The notes beneath the pieces are model-generated. The model did no database searches. It saw nothing but the letters and a program-made list of their open reading frames with translations, and was not told the origin of the DNA. A DNA stretch of 64,000 nt from Streptomyces sp. 846.5 (GTDB lineage Bacteria > Actinomycetota > Actinomycetes > Streptomycetales > Streptomycetaceae): the NCBI RefSeq assembly GCF_004365705.1, contig NZ_SOBN01000002.1:620001-684000 (forward strand), given 5' to 3'. Positions 12,401-25,000 of this stretch are shown here, piece after piece (position 1 is the first letter of the stretch; each line of letters opens with the position of its first letter). Position numbers and translations under genes: made by a program.

Positions 12401-15400
12401 CGCGGATCCACGCCCGCCCGCTCGACCGTCTCCCACGAAACCTCCAGCAGCATGCGCTGCTGCGGGTCCATCGCCAGCGCCTCGCGCGGGGAGATGCCGA
12501 AGAACCCCGGGTCGAACCCGTCGATCGACGAGACGAAGCCGCCCTCTCCCACGTAGCTGGTGCCGCCCCGGAGCGCGTCGGGGTCATAGAGGGACTCCAG
12601 GTCCCATCCTCGATCGGTCGGGAACGGGACGATCGCGTCGCCGCCGGTGGAGACCAGCTCCCACAGGTGCTCGGGCGTGGTGATCTGCCCCGGCAACCGG
12701 CAGCCCATCCCGACGATGGCGATGGGCTCGTCGGCGGTGCTGCTGACCGCTCCGGCGACTGTCACGGACCCGGCCGCCGCCTCGTCGCCGAGCAGCTCGC
12801 CGCGGACGAAGCGGGCCAGCGCCAGGGGTGACGGGTAGTCGAAGACCAGAGTGACCGGCAGCCGAAGCCCGGTGGCCGTGTTGAGGCGGTTGCGCAGCTC
12901 GACCGCCGTCAGCGAGTCCACCCCCAGGCCGCGGAAGTCGCGGTTGGGGTCGACCGCCTCGGGACCCGCATGCCCCAGCACCAGAGCCGTCTGAGTACGG
13001 ATCAGACCGACGATCGCCGGTTCGCGGTCGGCAGGCGGCAGCACGCTCAGTCGGTCCTTGAAGCTGCCCGCCGCCGTGCTCGCCGAGGACGAGGCCATAC
13101 GCCGCGTCGAGGTCGTCGCCAGACCGCGCAGCATCGCGGGCACCCCCGCCACCGCCTGCGGATCACGCAGGGTCGCGTGGGCCAGAGCGATCGGCACCAC
13201 GACCGGCTCGCTGCCGCGGCAGGCCGCCTCGAACGCCGCCAGGCCCTGCTCGGGGGTCAGCGGCAGCATGCCGCCGCGCGCCATCCGGCGCAGGTCCGTG
13301 GCGCCCAACTCGCGGGTCATGCCGGCGCCCTGGGCCCACGGACCCCAGGCCAGCGAGGTCGCCGCCAGCCCAAGACCGTGGCGCACCCGCGCCAAGCCGT
13401 CCAGGAACGCGTTGGCAGCCGAGTAATTGCCCTGCCCCGCACCACCGAACGTGCCCGCGACCGAGGAGAACAACGCGAACACGGAGAGGTCCAGGTCGCG
13501 CGTCAGCTCGTGCAGGTTCACCGCCGCATCCACCTTCGGACGCAGCACCACGGCCAACCGCTCCGGCGTCAGCGACGACACCACCCCGTCGTCCAACACA
13601 CCGGCCGTATGCACCACACCCGTCAACGGATGCTCCACCGACACCCCCGCCAACAGCCCCGCCAGCGCGTCCCGGTCCGCCGCGTCACACGCGACGACGG
13701 AGACCTCGGCACCCAGCGCCGCAAGCTCCGACGCCAACTCCCCCGCACCCGGCGCCGCCAACCCACGCCGACTCGCCAACACCAGATGCCGCACACCCCA
13801 CTCCACCACCAGATGACGCGCCACCAACGCACCCAGACCACCCGTACCACCCGTCACCAACACCGTGCCGTCCACGTCCAGGACCGACGGGACGCTCAGC
13901 ACCACCTTGCCGATGTTCCTTGCCTGGCTCAGGTACCGGAACGCCTCCGGTGCCTGTCGCACATCCCAGACCGCGACGGGCGAAGGCACAATCACGCCGG
14001 ACTCGAACAACTCCACCAGCGCGGCCAGCATCTCGCCGGTCCGCTCCGGACCCGCCTCCAGCAGGTCGAAGGCCCGATAGGCCACACCGGGGTGCTCCTG
14101 CGCCACGACATCGGCGTCGCGGACATCGGTCTTGCCCATCTCCAGGAACCGGCCCCCGCGCGGCAGCAGCCGCAGCGAGGCGTCCACGAACTCACCGGCC
14201 AGCGAGTCCAGCACCACGTCCGCGCCACCGCCATCCGTGGCAGCCCCGAACGCGCCCTCGAAATCCAGGTCGCGCGACGAGGCGATATGGGCGTCGTCCA
14301 GACCCAGCCCTCGCAGCGCCTCCCACTTGCCCTCGCTCGCTGTGCCGAACACCTCCGCGCCCAGGTGCCGGGCCAGTTGTACTGCGGCCATACCGACCCC
14401 ACCGGCCGCCGCGTGCACCAGGACCCGCTCCCCCGGCCGCACATCGCCCAGATCCACCAGCGCGTAGTACGCCGTCAGGAACACCAGCGGCACCGACGCC
14501 GCCTGCGCGAACGACCAACCCGCCGGAATCCGCACCATCATCCGCGCGTCCGCCACCGCTGCCGGCCCGTAGGCGCCGGGGAACATCCCCATGACCCGGT
14601 CGCCCACAGCCAGGCCCACCACGCCTGGGCCGACCTCGGTCACCACCCCGGCGCCTTCCAGGCCGAAGTCCTTCGCCCCGCCCGGATACATCCCGAGCGC
14701 GTTCAGCACATCTCGGAAGTTCACACCCGCCGCGCGCACCGACACCCGTATGTGCCCCGCCGCCAACTCCTCCACCGCTTCGGGACAGGCGACCAACCCC
14801 AGGCCCTCCAACGTCCCCTGCTCCACGATGTCCAAGCGCCAAGCGCCGGCTCCCTCGGGCAGCGGCAACACGCCGGTCCGAGCACCGACCCGGCTCAGCC
14901 TCGGGACGAACACGGCGCCCGCACGCACCGCCAACTCCGGCTCACCCGAGGCCAACGCGCCCGCGACCGCCGCCCACGACTCCGCCGAACCGTCGACATC
15001 CACCAGCGCGAAGCGACCCGGGTTCTCCACCCGTGCCGCGCGCACAAGGCCCCACACCGCCGCCAAAACCGGATCCGGCAACTGCTGGTCGGTGGTCACC
15101 GCACCCTCGGTGACCACGACCAACCGCGAACCCTCGAACCGCTCCTGCGCCAACCACTCCTGCACCGCGCCAAGCACGCTTCCGGTCACCGCGTGCGCGG
15201 CATCCGCCAAGCCGTCGTTGACTCCAGCCACCCGCAGGAGGACGTCCGCCGACACCTCGTCGCCGGACTCGGCCAAGGCGAGCAACTCGGCGGACGAGGT
15301 CAGCACCAGGGGACCGACGTCGGCCTGCTCCGTGGCCGAGCTGCCGGCGACCGGGACCCATTCCACTCCGAACAGCGTGTCCGACTGCGCGGACCGGGCC

Positions 15401-18400
15401 GCGCCGGCCTGCTCGGCTGACATCGGCCGCAGGAGCAGGGAGTCGATGGTGGCCACGGGACGGCCTGAGTCATCCGCCAGTTCCAGGGCGACGCCCTCCG
15501 CACCGTGCAGCGTGAGCCGTGCTCGCAGCAGGGAGGCGCCGGTGGCGTGCAGGGTGATGCCGGACCAGGAGAACGGGAGGCGGCCTCGGCCGTCGCCGTC
15601 GGCGCTGTCCGCATCTGTGCTGCCCGCGCTCGAAACCAGGCCCAGGGTGTGCAGGGCGGAATCCAGCAGCGCGGGGTGCAGGCCGAAGCGCCGCGCCTCG
15701 GTCTCCGCCACCTCCGGCAGCCTGACCTCGGCGAACAGCACATCACCGTGCTGCCAGGCGGCCTTCAGGCCGCGGAACATCGGCCCGTAGTCGAACCCCG
15801 CTGCGGCCAGCCGGTCGTAGCTGCCCTCGACGGGCACCGGCTGGGCATCGAGCGGCGGCCACAGCGCAAGACCGGCCGACTGCTGCGCCGACTCCACGAG
15901 CAGCGTGCCCGAGGCATGCCGTGACCAGGGCTGACCGGTCAGATCACCGTCCGGACGCGAGTAGACGCCCAGGCTGCGTCGACCCGATTCGTCGGGCGCA
16001 CTGACGATCAGCTGGATTTGGACCGCGCCGCGCTCCGGAAGGACCAACGGGGCTTCGAGCGTCAGTTCCTCCACGTGTCCGTAACCGACCTGGTCACCCG
16101 CGTGGAGGGCGAGTTCCAGAAAGGCCGTGCCGGGCAGCAGGATCGCACCGGACACGACGTGATCGGCCAGCCAGGGCTGCGTCTGCACGGACAGACGCCC
16201 CGTCAGGATCAGAGCATCGGAATCCGCATGGGCCAGGACCGCGCCCAGCAGCGGGTGCCCGGCTGGGGCCAGACCCACCGCACCCAGGTCGCCGAGCGAG
16301 GCTCCGGTGGACTGCGGCCAGTAGCGGGTGCGTTGGAAGGGGTAGGTGGGCAGGTCGACGCGGCCGGCGCCGGGGAGCAGGGCGGTCCAGTCGACGTCGG
16401 TGCCGTGGGTGAAGAGCCCGGCGACGGCGGTCAGCAGCGCGGTGGGCTCGGGGCGGTCCTTGCGCAACCCCGGGACCACAACACTGTCCGCGTTGGCGAT
16501 GCAGGCCTGCGCCAGGGCGGTCAGCGTGCCGTCGGGCCCCAACTCCAGGAACCGGACGGCCCCGACCTGCTCCAACGCGCCGACACCATCCGCGAAACGC
16601 ACCGGCTCACGCACATGCGACACCCAGTACTCCGGCGACGTCAACTCCTCCGCCGTCGCCACCCGCCCCGTCACATTCGACACCACCGCGATACGCGGCC
16701 GCTCAAAGCTGATGCTCTCCGCCACCTCGCGGAACTCCGCCAACATCGGCTCCATCAACAGCGAGTGGAACGCATGACTCACCCGCAGCCGAGTCGCCTT
16801 CCGCCCCAGGCCCCGGAAGTACCGGGCGACCTCATCGACCGCAGCCTCCACCCCCGACACCACGACCGCGTTCGGACCGTTGACCGCCGCAATGCCGACC
16901 CGGTCCCCCAGCAGCGGCAGCACCTCCTCCTCCGATGCCTGCAACGCAACCATCGCCCCACCAGCGGGCAGCGCCTGCATCAACCGACCACGCGCCACCA
17001 CCAACCGGCACGCATCTGCCAACGACAACACATCCGCGACGTGAGCGGCGGCGAGCTCGCCGATGGAGTGGCCGACCAGGAAGTCCGGCCGGATACCCCA
17101 CGACTCCACCAACCGGAACAACGCCACCTCGACCGCGAACAATGCGGGCTGGGCGTACTCGGTCGTGTTCAGCAGATCCGCATCCTCGCCGAAGACGACC
17201 TCCCGCAGCGGCAGATCCACCAACTCACACACCGCATCGAACGCCGCCGCGAACACCGGAAACACCTCACACAACTCCCGACCCATCCCCAACCGCTGCG
17301 AACCCTGCCCCGCGAACAAGAACGCCGTCCGCCCCCGCACCACCGAACCCCGAACCACCGAAGCAGAGCTGCCACCCTCCGCCAACTCCACCAACCCCGC
17401 CCGCAACTCCGCCAACCCCGCACCCAACACCACCGCCCGATGCTCAAACACCGACCGCGACGACACCAACGACCCACCCACATCAACCAAAGACACACCC
17501 CCCGCATCCACCAACTCACCCAACCGACGCGCCTGCTCCCGCAACGCCCCCTCACCACGCCCCGACACCACCCACGGCACCACCCCAGGCACCTCAACCG
17601 CCTCAACCGCCTCAACGACCGCCGCCGGAGCCTCCTCCAGCACCGTGTGCGCGTTCGTCCCGCTGATGCCGAACGACGACACCGCCGCACGGCGCGGCCG
17701 TCCGGTCTGCGGCCAGTCCCGCTTCTCGGTCAGCAGTTTCACCGCTCCCGCCGACCAGTCCACCTGCTTCGACGGCTGGGTCACATGCAGGGTCTGCGGC
17801 AGCACTCCGTGCCGCATGGCCAGCACCATCTTGATCAGCCCGGCAATGCCCGCTGCCGCCTGCGTGTGACCGATGTTGGACTTCACCGAGCCCAGCCACA
17901 ACGGCCGGTCCGCCTCACGGTCCTGACCGTAGGTCGCCAGCAACGCCTGCGCCTCGATCGGGTCACCCAGCGAGGTGCCCGTCCCGTGCGCCTCCACCAC
18001 GTCCACGTCACGCGGCGTCAGACCGGCGCCCGCCAGCGCCTCCCGGATCACCCGTTGCTGCGAAGGGCCGTTCGGCGCCGTCAGACCATTCGACGCACCA
18101 TCCTGGTTCACCGCGCTTCCGGCCACCACCGCCAGCACCGTATGCCCGTTCCGCCGTGCATCCGACAGCCGCTCCAACAGCACGAGCCCTGCGCCCTCGC
18201 CCCACCCCGTGCCGTCCGCGTTCTCCGAGAACGCCTTGCACCGGCCGTCCGAGGCCATGCCGCCCTGACGGCTGAACTCCACGAACGCCCCTGCCGTGGA
18301 CATCACAGCCACACCACCGGCCAGCGCCATCGAGCACTCGCCCGACCGCAGCGCCTGCACCGCCAGATGCAGCGCCACCAGCGACGACGAACACGCCGTA

Positions 18401-18999
18401 TCCACCGTCACCGCCGGACCCTCCAGGCCCAGCGTGTAGGCGACACGACCGGAGACCACGCTGTTGGCCGTGCCCGTGAGGACGTGGCCCTCGGTGTTCT
18501 CGGGGATGTCGCGCAGCGCCGAGCCGTACTCCTGGTTGCTGCAGCCGACGAACACGCCGGTGCGGCTTCCCCGCAGGGAGGCCGGGGCGATGCCGGCCCG
18601 CTCCACGGCTTCCCACGACACCTCAAGCAGCATGCGCTGCTGCGGGTCCATCGCCAATGCCTCGCGCGGCGAGATCCCGAAGAAGCCCGCGTCGAAGCGG
18701 TCCGCGCCCTCGACGAAGCCACCCTGCGAGGCCCCGCCGCCGTCGCCGTCGGGAAGCAGCGCAGCGAGGTCCCACCCACGGTCGTCAGGGAAGTCGGAGA
18801 ACGCGTCGGTGCCCTCGTCCACCAGCCGCCAGAACTCCTCCGGCGTGCTGACGCCGCCCGGGAAGCGGCAGCTCATCGAGACGATGGCCACAGGCTCGGA
18901 GGCGGCATCCGTCAGTTGCTGGTTCTGCTTGCGCAGCCGCTCATTCTCCCGGAGGGAGGCACGGAGGGCTTCGACAACCTTGTTCGCGGACGCGTCCAT
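3403..18999 (-). CDS. Modular type I PKS (PKS-D), modules 8-10
   Basis: A 5198-residue protein carrying three chain-extension modules: KS-AT-DH-ER-KR-ACP, KS-AT-KR-ACP and KS-AT-KR-ACP. I chose ATG 18999 over an in-frame GTG at 19011 because GGAG (19006-19009) sits 6 nt upstream of the ATG. The N-terminus ([20 protein letters not shown]) is a coiled-coil docking helix unlike the LRDYLK type of the other PKS proteins. It pairs logically with the equally distinct C-terminus of PKS-C. The C-terminus (about 5110-5198) ends in a helix with [17 protein letters not shown], the type expected to meet PKS-E. The gene lies 73 bp downstream of PKS-C and 54 bp upstream of PKS-E, in one transcription direction. 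All three ATs carry malonyl signatures, so this protein adds three unbranched units. Confidence 0.97.
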   Translation of the reverse strand: MDASANKVVEALRASLRENERLRKQNQQLTDAASEPVAIVSMSCRFPGGVSTPEEFWRLVDEGTDAFSDFPDDRGWDLAALLPDGDGGGASQGGFVEGADRFDAGFFGISPREALAMDPQQRMLLEVSWEAVERAGIAPASLRGSRTGVFVGCSNQEYGSALRDIPENTEGHVLTGTANSVVSGRVAYTLGLEGPAVTVDTACSSSLVALHLAVQALRSGECSMALAGGVAVMSTAGAFVEFSRQGGMASDGRCKAFSENADGTGWGEGAGLVLLERLSDARRNGHTVLAVVAGSAVNQDGASNGLTAPNGPSQQRVIREALAGAGLTPRDVDVVEAHGTGTSLGDPIEAQALLATYGQDREADRPLWLGSVKSNIGHTQAAAGIAGLIKMVLAMRHGVLPQTLHVTQPSKQVDWSAGAVKLLTEKRDWPQTGRPRRAAVSSFGISGTNAHTVLEEAPAAVVEAVEAVEVPGVVPWVVSGRGEGALREQARRLGELVDAGGVSLVDVGGSLVSSRSVFEHRAVVLGAGLAELRAGLVELAEGGSSASVVRGSVVRGRTAFLFAGQGSQRLGMGRELCEVFPVFAAAFDAVCELVDLPLREVVFGEDADLLNTTEYAQPALFAVEVALFRLVESWGIRPDFLVGHSIGELAAAHVADVLSLADACRLVVARGRLMQALPAGGAMVALQASEEEVLPLLGDRVGIAAVNGPNAVVVSGVEAAVDEVARYFRGLGRKATRLRVSHAFHSLLMEPMLAEFREVAESISFERPRIAVVSNVTGRVATAEELTSPEYWVSHVREPVRFADGVGALEQVGAVRFLELGPDGTLTALAQACIANADSVVVPGLRKDRPEPTALLTAVAGLFTHGTDVDWTALLPGAGRVDLPTYPFQRTRYWPQSTGASLGDLGAVGLAPAGHPLLGAVLAHADSDALILTGRLSVQTQPWLADHVVSGAILLPGTAFLELALHAGDQVGYGHVEELTLEAPLVLPERGAVQIQLIVSAPDESGRRSLGVYSRPDGDLTGQPWSRHASGTLLVESAQQSAGLALWPPLDAQPVPVEGSYDRLAAAGFDYGPMFRGLKAAWQHGDVLFAEVRLPEVAETEARRFGLHPALLDSALHTLGLVSSAGSTDADSADGDGRGRLPFSWSGITLHATGASLLRARLTLHGAEGVALELADDSGRPVATIDSLLLRPMSAEQAGAARSAQSDTLFGVEWVPVAGSSATEQADVGPLVLTSSAELLALAESGDEVSADVLLRVAGVNDGLADAAHAVTGSVLGAVQEWLAQERFEGSRLVVVTEGAVTTDQQLPDPVLAAVWGLVRAARVENPGRFALVDVDGSAESWAAVAGALASGEPELAVRAGAVFVPRLSRVGARTGVLPLPEGAGAWRLDIVEQGTLEGLGLVACPEAVEELAAGHIRVSVRAAGVNFRDVLNALGMYPGGAKDFGLEGAGVVTEVGPGVVGLAVGDRVMGMFPGAYGPAAVADARMMVRIPAGWSFAQAASVPLVFLTAYYALVDLGDVRPGERVLVHAAAGGVGMAAVQLARHLGAEVFGTASEGKWEALRGLGLDDAHIASSRDLDFEGAFGAATDGGGADVVLDSLAGEFVDASLRLLPRGGRFLEMGKTDVRDADVVAQEHPGVAYRAFDLLEAGPERTGEMLAALVELFESGVIVPSPVAVWDVRQAPEAFRYLSQARNIGKVVLSVPSVLDVDGTVLVTGGTGGLGALVARHLVVEWGVRHLVLASRRGLAAPGAGELASELAALGAEVSVVACDAADRDALAGLLAGVSVEHPLTGVVHTAGVLDDGVVSSLTPERLAVVLRPKVDAAVNLHELTRDLDLSVFALFSSVAGTFGGAGQGNYSAANAFLDGLARVRHGLGLAATSLAWGPWAQGAGMTRELGATDLRRMARGGMLPLTPEQGLAAFEAACRGSEPVVVPIALAHATLRDPQAVAGVPAMLRGLATTSTRRMASSSASTAAGSFKDRLSVLPPADREPAIVGLIRTQTALVLGHAGPEAVDPNRDFRGLGVDSLTAVELRNRLNTATGLRLPVTLVFDYPSPLALARFVRGELLGDEAAAGSVTVAGAVSSTADEPIAIVGMGCRLPGQITTPEHLWELVSTGGDAIVPFPTDRGWDLESLYDPDALRGGTSYVGEGGFVSSIDGFDPGFFGISPREALAMDPQQRMLLEVSWETVERAGVDPRSLRGSRSGLFVGCGYQGYGSALTDVPEDIRGLLLTGSAGSVVSGRVAYALGLEGPAVTLDTACSSSLVALHLAARSLRSGECDLALAGGATLMSTPEMFVEFSRQGGLAADGRCKAFGEGADGTAWSEGVGMLLLERLSDAQRNGHPVLAVVRGTAVNQDGASNGLTAPNGPSQQRVIREALADAGLTAQDVDAVEAHGTGTALGDPIEAQALLATYGQDREPERPLWLGSVKSNIGHTQSAAGAAGLMKMVLAMQHGVLPRTLHVTEPSSHVDWSAGEVRLLTEPREWPEAAERPRRAAVSAFGISGTNAHVVIEQAPAVVAVVSGGGPAVTGPVPWVVSGRSAEALQAQAASLVAHLGRREELSPGDVGYSLATTRSTFEHRAVVLGADRESLVEGLRSVSRGGTTGANATVGAVGSGGATAFLFAGQGSQRLGMGRELCEAFPVFEAAFDAVCGLVDAPLREVVFGDDAELLNSTEFAQPALFAVEVALFRLVESWGVRPDFLVGHSVGELAAAHVAGVLSLEDACRLVVARGRLMQTLPAGGAMVALQASEAEVLRLLDGQVGVAAVNGPNAVVVSGVEAAVEGLAEHFRGLGRRATRLRVSHAFHSPLMEPMLAEFRRVAESVEYGTARVAIVSNVTGELATAGELASAEYWVSHVRQAVRFADGIRVLEDRGVTRFLELGPDGTLTATAQLCLSTEDKLLVPTLRKDRPEAMNLLGALARVWAHGVDVDWAQAFSGTNAIQVELPTYAFQHQSFWLGAESGGVAEKAAGPLETVDARFWEAVEREDIESLTETLGFEGDALGTLVPVLSSWRRKQQEQSALDSLQYKVSWEPVTESGAVTPTGGTWLLVLPVGLAADDDIVGAVRDGLAGVGPVVLLEAASELDRVVLAERLRALVVGGEPVVGVVSLLAVAGDSWDVGLSSTLVLVQALGDAGVGGRLWVVTCGGVSVGGWDGVVDPVQASVWGLGRVAALEVPERWGGLVDVPGVVDRRVVGRLAGVLAGSGEDQVAVRRSGVFGRRLVRVSGSGGGSGVVWRAGGTVLVTGGTGALGVRVARWLAGAGVGRLVLTSRRGMAAPGAVELVAKLAGLGVEAVVEACDVADRSAVEALLERYPVDGVVHAAGVVDDGVIDGLTVERFASMRAKVLGAVYLDELTRDRELDGFVVFSSFAGVVGAPGQGTYAAANAFLDGLVERRRAHGLVGTAVAWGPWAEGGMAGTEQVSSRLRRGGVLPLSPEVALAALERVLGSGEAVAVVADVAWAEFAPAFTGVRASALFGGVPEARAALSRVSTGESGLRERLVGLSGVEQERVLLELVRGRAAGVLGYAGVSGVPAERAFRELGVDSLTAMELRNGLGVVCGVVLPATVVFDYPTPLALARFLRGELLGVGVEVAVRAVSVVDDDPVVIVGMGCRFPGGVVGPEDFWRLLSGGEDAIDVFPADRGWDIDGLYDPDSPGPGTTYVNVGGFLAGADRFDPGFFGMSPREAVATDPQQRLLLETSWEALERAGVDPLSLRGSRTGVFAGTNGQDYAGLLAASPDDFGGHIGIGNAASVLSGRVSYAFGLEGPAVTVDTACSSSLVALHLAAQSLRAGECDLALAGGVTVMSTPGAFVEFSRQRGLASDGRCKAFSDAADGTGWAEGVGVLVVERLSDARRNGHPVLAVVAGSAVNQDGASNGLTAPNGPSQQRVIREALAAAGLSGADVDVVEAHGTGTSLGDPIEAQALLATYGQGRGSERPLWLGSVKSNIGHTQAAAGVAGVIKMVLAMRHGVLPRTLHVTEPSSHVDWSAGEVRLLLESTDWVVDEDRPRRAGVSAFGVSGTNAHVILQQPAQDVSLSVEAAAGGVVPWVVSARSRDGLSAQAGRLLALLAERDDLDPPDVGRSLVTTRSAFEHRAVVVGGDRAELLSGLEALAAGRFSPSVATGAAGFEGRTAFLFAGQGSQRLGMGRELYEAFDVFADAFDAICARVDGELERPLREVMFGDDAELLNSTVFAQPALFAVEVALFRLVESWGVRPDFLVGHSIGELAAAHVAGVMSLEDACRLVTARGRLMQALPVGGVMVALQASEAEVLPLLEGEVGVAAVNGPNAVVVSGVEAAVEGLAEHFRGLGRKTTRLRVSHAFHSPLMEPMLAEFRRVAESVGYGQPQLAIASNVTGGLASAEELTSAEYWVSHVREAVRFADGVQQLVEQGVTRFLELGPDGTLTAMAQACLANAEAVVVPGLRRDRPEVAVLLSAVGGLFAHGVEVDWSALFAGTGARRVDLPTYAFQHGRYWPTPAAPSEQATAGVSVVDARFWEAVEREDLESLAADMEIDRTAPWSDALPALATWRRRQREQSALDQWRYQVTWNRLDDASTEALTGRWLVVVPTDASAGAAEADEVLRGLQSMGSKVEAFPCGLGVDRVVLAERLRALVVGGEPVVGVVSLLAVAGGGWDVVPVGLSSTLVLVQALGDAGVGGRLWVVTCGGVSVGGWDGVVDPVQASVWGLGRVAALEVPERWGGLVDVSGVVDRRVVGRLAGVLAGGSGEDQVAVRGSGVFGRRLARVVGAGGSGVVWRVGGTVLVTGGTGALGVRVARWLAGAGVGRLVLTSRRGLGAPGAVELVAELAGLGVEAVVEACDVADRGAVEALLERYPVDGVVHAAGVVEDGVIDGLTAERFASVLRAKVLGAVYLDELTRGRELDGFVVFSSIAGVWGSGGQGAYAAANAFLDGLVERRRAGGLVGTSVAWGPWAGGGMASAEGAEEHLRRRGLPALRPELAVAALQRVLECGDGAVVVAQVDWARFAPAFTSGRPSPLLADLPEAQDALKGIAAAAPVDAGESVLYQSLAGLPSADREQQLVTLVRGLAAAVLGHADTEAIEEGKAFRDLGFDSLTVVELRNRLSAETGLRLPTTLVFDYPTPRHLARHINDELFTEDTGSDTAVLADLERIASAIPRLSPDNDARALVKARLQSILSELGNAAESDPKAAVSQQLDTASDDEIFDFINKELGRS
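3650..8180 (-). other. Module 10 (PKS-D): KS-AT(malonyl)-KR(A1)-ACP
   Basis: KS Cys3780. AT Ser4228 in GHSIGE, with HAFH (malonyl). KR with TGGTGALG near 4768, VED instead of LDD, Trp in [15 protein letters not shown], Gln three residues before Tyr4907: an A1 fingerprint, opposite in hydroxyl configuration to module 9. ACP Ser5077 in GFDSL. A C-terminal docking region follows. Expected outcome is a beta-hydroxyl. Confidence 0.92.
4870..5066 (-). repeat. KR block identical between modules 10 and 9, and shared with module 11
   Basis: These 197 bp in module 10 equal 9430-9626 in module 9 base for base by eye. The part from 4927 to about 5050 also equals the left edge of the window (1-124) in module 11. 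Flanking KR sequence (about 4175-5190 and 8730-9735) is also highly similar. Confidence 0.88.
8230..12732 (-). other. Module 9 (PKS-D): KS-AT(malonyl)-KR(B-type)-ACP
   Basis: KS Cys2263. AT Ser2710 in GHSVGE, with HAFH (malonyl). No DH: the AT is followed by [12 protein letters not shown] and a KR. The KR has TGGTGALG near 3248, VDD in place of LDD, no Trp in the GVVG stretch, and Tyr3386 in GTYAAANA, all consistent with B-type. One codon is missing just before the catalytic Lys (FASMRAKV here against FASVLRAKV in module 10). ACP Ser3550 in GVDSL. Expected outcome is a beta-hydroxyl. Confidence 0.92.
12800..18897 (-). other. Module 8 (PKS-D): KS-AT(malonyl)-DH-ER-KR(B1)-ACP
   Basis: KS Cys203 in DTACSSS. 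AT Ser645 in GHSIGE, with HAFH (malonyl). DH His947 in [10 protein letters not shown] (HxxxGxxxxP intact) and Asp1113 in LLDSALH. ER about 1380-1700, with [12 protein letters not shown] and the NADPH motif [11 protein letters not shown] near 1528-1540. KR with TGGTGGLG near 1715, an LDD motif (B-type) and Tyr1859; no Pro two residues after Tyr, so B1 by the usual fingerprint. ACP Ser2029 in GVDSL. All domains look competent, so the beta-carbon should be reduced to CH2. Confidence 0.93.
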
Positions 19000-19005
19000 C
19001 TTCAG

Positions 19006-19009
19006 CTCC
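19006..19009 (-). promoter_or_regulatory. Ribosome binding site deciding the PKS-D start
   Basis: GGAG on the minus strand, 6 nt before ATG 18999. The alternative GTG at 19011 has no comparable purine-rich sequence in front of it. Confidence 0.65.
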
Positions 19010-19072
19010 ACACTTCACGACATCGTCGAGGCATCATCGGGATGGCTTCATCGGGATGGGGACGGGAGAGAC

Positions 19073-22000
19073 TCAGCTTTCGGCCGTGCCCAGTGCCATC
19101 CGCACCAGGTCGTCGAGATCCATGCTGTTGAGGTCGTCCTCGTCCGGTTCGGGCGCCGACTGAGGGCTTGCCGCACCGTCCGGGGCCGGGGCGAGGCTCA
19201 GCACGGCGTCCAGCAGGCCGGAAGCCCGGAGCGCCGTGATCGGGATCGCCAGCAACAGCTTGCGGATCGCTGCCTCTTCCGGTTCGGAGGCGGCTGCCGA
19301 CGCCGCGTCCGTCCCGGGGAACAGCTCCGTGCAGAGGTGTCCCGCGAGCACGTCGGGGGTCGGGTAGTCGAACACCAGGGTGGCGGGGAGCAGGATTCCG
19401 ATCGCCGTGTTCAACCGGTTGCGCAGTTCCACGGCGGTCAGCGAGTCGAATCCGAGCTCCTTGAAGGCCTGGTCGGAGTCGACGGCAGCGGCCGAGCCGT
19501 GGCCGAGGACGGCTGCGGCCTGCTCACACACCACGTTCAGGACCGCCCGCAGCCGTTCGGCAGTGCTCATCGAGGACAGCTGCAGGCTGAGGCTCGCTGC
19601 GGCATCCGCCCCACCCGTCTCGGCCGCGGCCGCACGGCGCGGACGTGCCCGCACCAGTCCGCTCAGCAGCGCCGGTACGGGTCCGGCCGTGCCCAGTTGG
19701 GCTGTGTCGACGGACATCGGCAGCAGCAGGGGCTCGGGCCGACCGAGCGCGGCGTCGAACAACGCCAGGCCGGCGTCGGGGGTGAGCGCCGGGAGCCCGG
19801 CCCGCGCCATCCGGCGCATATCGGTCGCGGTGAGGCTGCTGGTCATGCCGGTGGTCCGGGACCACGGCCCCCAGGCCAGCGAGACCGCCGGCAGGCCCAG
19901 CGTCCTGCGCAGCTGCGCCAGTGAGTCGAGGACGGCGTTGGCGGCGGCGTAGTTGGCCTGGCCCGGGGCTCCCAGCACTCCGGCGGAGGACGAGAAGGCC
20001 ACGAAGGCGGACAGGTCAAGGTCCCGGGTGAGCTCGTGGAGGTTCACCGCCGCGTCGACCTTGGGCCGCAGCACCGCATCGAGCTGCTCCGGTGTCAGCG
20101 AGGTGACCACACCGTCGTCGAGTACGCCGGCTGTGTGCACGACCGCGGTGAGCGGATGCTCGGCCGGGACCGAGTCCAGCACCGCCCCGAGTACGGTCCG
20201 ATCCGCGACGTCGCAGGCGAGGACCGAGACCTCGGCGCCCAGCGCGGTCAGCTCCGCCGCCAGCTCGGGCGCGCCGGGGGCGGCCGGGCCGCGCCGGCTG
20301 ACCAGCCGCAGCTGCCGGACGCCCCGCTCGGTCACCAGATGGCGGGCCACCAGCGCGCCCAGTCCACCCGTGCCGCCGGTGATCAGGACGGTTCCGTCCG
20401 GATCCAGGGCCACCGGGATGGTCAGCACGACCTTGCCGACGTGCTTGGCCTGGCTCAGGTAGCGGAACGCCTCCGGTGCCTGCCGAACATCCCACACCGT
20501 CACCGGCGACGGCTCCAGCACTCCGGAGTCGAACAGCTCCACCAGGGCGACGAGCATCTCGCCGATCCGGTCCGGGCCCGCCTCGATCAGGTCGAACGCC
20601 TGGTAGGCAACGCCCGGATGGGCCTGCGCCACCACCTCGGGATCCCGGATGTCGGTCTTGCCCATCTCCAGGAACCGCCCGCCGCGCGGCAGCAGCCGCA
20701 GCGAGGCGTCCACGAACTCACCGGCCAGCGAATCGAGCACCAGGTCGACTCCGCCACCGTCCGTCGTGTCCCCGAAGGCGCCCTCGAAGCCGAGGTCGCG
20801 GGACGAGGCGATGTGCGCGGCGTCCAGGCCCAACCCCCGGAGCGTCCCCCACTTGCCGGCGCTCGCCGTGCCGAACACCTCCGCGCCCAGATGCCGGGCC
20901 AGTTGAACGGCCGCCATGCCGACGCCACCGGCGGCCGCATGCACCAGCACTCGCTGCCCTGCCCGCACCGATCCGAGGTCCATCAGCGCGTAGTAGGCAG
21001 TCAGGAACACGATCGGCACCGACGCTGCCTGTGCGAACGACCACCCCGCCGGAATCCGCACCACGGTCCGCGCATCCGCCACCGCGACGGGGCCGAACGC
21101 CCACGGGAACATCCCCATCACCCGGTCACCGACCGCCAGGCCCACCACATCCAGGCCCACCTCGGTCACCACCCCGGCGCCTTCGAGACCGAAGTCCCTG
21201 GCCTCGCCGGGATACATCCCCAGGGTGTTGAGCACGTCGCGGAAGTTCACCCCGGCAGCGCGCACCGACACCCGCACCTGACCAGCCGTCAACTCCTGTA
21301 TCGCATCGGGACTGGAGACCAATGCCAGGCCCTCCAGCGTCCCCTTCTGCTCGATGTCCAACCGCCACGCGGCGGCGTCGTCAACGGAAGCGGGCAGCTC
21401 CAGCACCCCACCCGCTTCGACCCGGGCCACCCGCGGCACGTACAACGCCCCCTCCTGCAAGGCAAGTTGCGACTCCTCGCCGGTCAGGGCCCCGGGGAGC
21501 GCGGCGTAGGAGGCAGCCCTGCCGTCGAGGTCGACCAGGACGAACCGGTCAGGGTGCTCCGACTGCGCGGAACGGACCAGGCCCCAGGCCGCCGCCCCGC
21601 CCGGCTGCCGGACGGTCCCCGGCAGGTCCGCCACCGCCCCGTGGGTCACGAACACCAGCCGCGCACGCGCGAACCGTGGCTCCGCCACCCACTCCTGCAC
21701 CAGCCCGAGAACCTCGCGAGCCGTGCGGTGGGCGGCGGTCGCCGCGTCACCGTCGTCGGCCGCGATCTCGACGAGGACGTCGCCCACCAGTGACTCGGCA
21801 CCCTGGGCGAGAGCGGCGAGCGCGGCGAGATCAGTGCTCGTGTCCACGGACACGCCGGCCTCAGCCAGTGCTGCTTCCACAGCCTGCCCGCCAATACCCG
21901 TCAGGAGCGTGAGCGGGACCTCCGGCCGGTCGCGGTCCGCCTTGCGGTCCTGCTGCCAGTCGAGACGGAACAGCGGTGCCGCGCCGACGGCGCCCGCAGG

Positions 22001-25000
22001 GGCGATCTGACCGGGCGTGATCTCTCGCAGCATCAGTGAGTCGATGACGGCGACCGGCTGTCCCGCCTGGTCGGCCACGAGGAGCGAGATCGCGTCCGCT
22101 CCGCTGAGCTCCAGTCGCACCCGCACCGACGCCGCTCCGGAGGCGTGCAGGGAGACGCCCCGCCAGGAGAACGGCAGCCGACCGGCCGCCTTCGCCCCCA
22201 TCGGCAGGAACGAGCTCGCGTGCAGCGCCGCGTCCAACAGCGCGGGGTGCAGGCCGAAACCTCGCGCCTCGGCGTGGGCGCTCTCGGGCAGCGTCGCGGT
22301 CGCGTAGACGTGGTCGCCCAACTGCCAGGCTGCACCCAGACCCTGGAACAGCGGGCCGTAGTCGAACCCGGCGTCGGCCAGACGCGCGTAGAGATCATGC
22401 ACCGGGACGGCGACGGCCCCGGCAGGCGGCCACTCGGACAGCGTCCCGACCGGCGCGGACGCGTCGGCGGCAGAGGCATCGGCGGCGGACAGCAGACCGT
22501 CGGCGTTCAGAACCCAGGCCTGGTCCGGCGTCGCCGCCTCATCGCGCGAGTGAACGGTCAGTCGGCGGTTGCCCGCCGAGTCCGGTGCGGTGACCGCGAG
22601 TTGGAGCACGACGGCTCCGTGCTCCGGCAGTAGCAGCGGATGGACCAGTGTCAACTCCGCGACGCGCGGGCTGCCGACCCGGTCACCGGCCAGCAGCGCG
22701 AGTTCCAGGAAGCCCGTCCCCGGGAAGACGACTGTGCCGGACAGAGCATGGTCGGCCAGCCAGGGCTGGTCCGTCACGGAGAGCCTGCTGGTGAGCAGGA
22801 GCCCGGCGGTGTCGGCCAGTTCGACGGCTGCGCCGAGCAGCGGGTGCTCGGCCTGCCGCAGACCCACCGAGGCCAGATCGCCCGCCGCCGCACCGGCGGC
22901 AGTCGGCCAGTATCGCTGTCGCTGGAACGGATACGTGGGCAGGTCGACCACGGTGCCCCGCCGCTGCGGAGTGGCCAGAGCCGGCCAGTCGACCGTGGCG
23001 CCGACCGCATACGCGCGGGCCAGCCCGTCGAGCAGCGAGTCGCGCTCGGCCCGGCGGTCCCGGATCAGCGGGATCACCGCGGTGTCGGCGGGATCGCCGG
23101 TCAGGCAGGTGGCGGCCATTGCGCTGAGCGTGCCGTCAGGACCGAGTTCGATGAACCTGCTGACCCCCTGCTGCTGCAGCCGGCTGACGCCGTCGGCGAA
23201 CCGCACGGCCTGGCGGACGTGCCGGACCCAGTACTCGGGTGAGGACAGTTCCTCGGCGGAGGCGAGAGCGCCGGTGACCTCCGAGACGACCGGTATCCGG
23301 AGCTCATGGCGGCCCAGGTCGGCTGTCTCCGTACCGAACTCCTTGAGCATCGGCTCCATGAGTGGTGAGTGGAAGGCATGGCTGACCTGCAGCCGCTTGG
23401 TCCTGCGACCGAGCGCCTCGATCTCGGCGGCGACCGCGAGGGTTGCCGCCTCGACACCGGACAGCACCACCGAGGTGGGGCCGTTGACGGCGGCGACGCC
23501 CACCTCGTGCTCCCGGCCGGCGAGCAGCGGCAACACCTCATCCTCGGCCGCCTGGACGGCCACCATGGCTCCGCCGGGGGGCAGGTTCGCCATCAGCCGT
23601 CCGCGCGCGGTCACCAGTCGGCCGGCGTCCGGGAGGGTCAGGACGCCCGCCGCATGGGCGGCGGCGATTCCGCCGATGGAGTGGCCCAACAGGTAGTCGG
23701 GCTCCAGGCCGACGGAACCGACGAGCCGGTAGAGCGCGACCTCAAGCGCGAACAGCGCCGCCTGCGTGTAGTCGGTGCGGTGCAGCAGCGGATCGTCGCC
23801 GAACATCACCTGGCGAAGTGGCTGGTCGAGCATGAGGTGCTCGCAGACCGCGTCGAGGGCGTCGGCGAATGCCGGGAAAGCCTCGTACAGCGCGCTGCCC
23901 ATGCCCGGACGCTGTGCTCCCTGCCCGGTGAAGAGGAACGCGGTACGACCGCTGCGGACGGCGGCGCGCACCTCGGCCGGGACGGTGCCCCCGGCGGCGA
24001 GCGCGCCGAGACCGGTCACCAGGTCGGCGCGGCCGGTGCCGAGGACGACCGTCCGGTGCTCGAAGGCCGGACGCGCGGTGGCCAGCGACCACCCGATATC
24101 CCGCGCGGACAGGTCCTGACGGTCGGTCACATGCGCCAGCAGGTTGGCAGCCTGGTCACGGAGTGCTTCGGGGCTGCGCCCGGAGAGCGGCCAGGCCAGC
24201 GTCGTCGGCGCGTTCGCGTCCGTGGCAACGGGCTCCGCCGTCGGCGCCTGTTCCAGCACCACATGCGCATTGGTACCGCTGAAGCCGAAGGCGGAGACCG
24301 CCGCCCGGCGCGGACGGCCCGACCCAGACCCAGACCCCGACCCCGGATCCGGCCACTCGACGGCGTCCGTGAGCAGCCGAACCGCCGGCGACCAGTCCAC
24401 GTGCGACGACGGCTCGGTCACATGCAGGGTCCGCGGCAGCACGCCGTTCCGCATGGCCAGCACCATCTTGATCACACCGGCGACACCTGCCGCCGCCTGG
24501 GTGTGCCCGATGTTGGACTTCACCGAGCCCAGCCACAACGGCCGGCTTTCGGGGCGGTCCTGGCCGTAGGTGGCGAGCAGCGCATGGGCCTCGATGGGGT
24601 CGCCCAGCCTGGTTCCGGTGCCGTGCGCCTCGACCGCGTCGATGTCCGACAGCGACAGCTCGGCGTCGACCAGGGCCTGTCGGATCACCCGCTGCTGGGA
24701 GGGGCCGTTCGGGGCCGTGAGCCCGTTGCTCGCGCCGTCGGAGTTGACCGCGCTGCCGCGAACGACTGCCAGCACCCGGTGCCCGTTGCGCCGGGCGTCG
24801 GAGAGCCGCTCCAGCAGCAGCACGCCCGCGCCCTCGCCCCAGCCGGTGCCGTCGGCGTCGTCGGAGAACGCCTTGCAGCGACCGTCGGCGGCGAGCCCGC
24901 GCTGGCGGCTGAACTCCAGGAACGCGGCCGGGGTGGTCATCACGGTGGCGCCGCCGGCCAGTGCCATCGAGCACTCGCCGGACCGCAGCGCGCGCACCGC

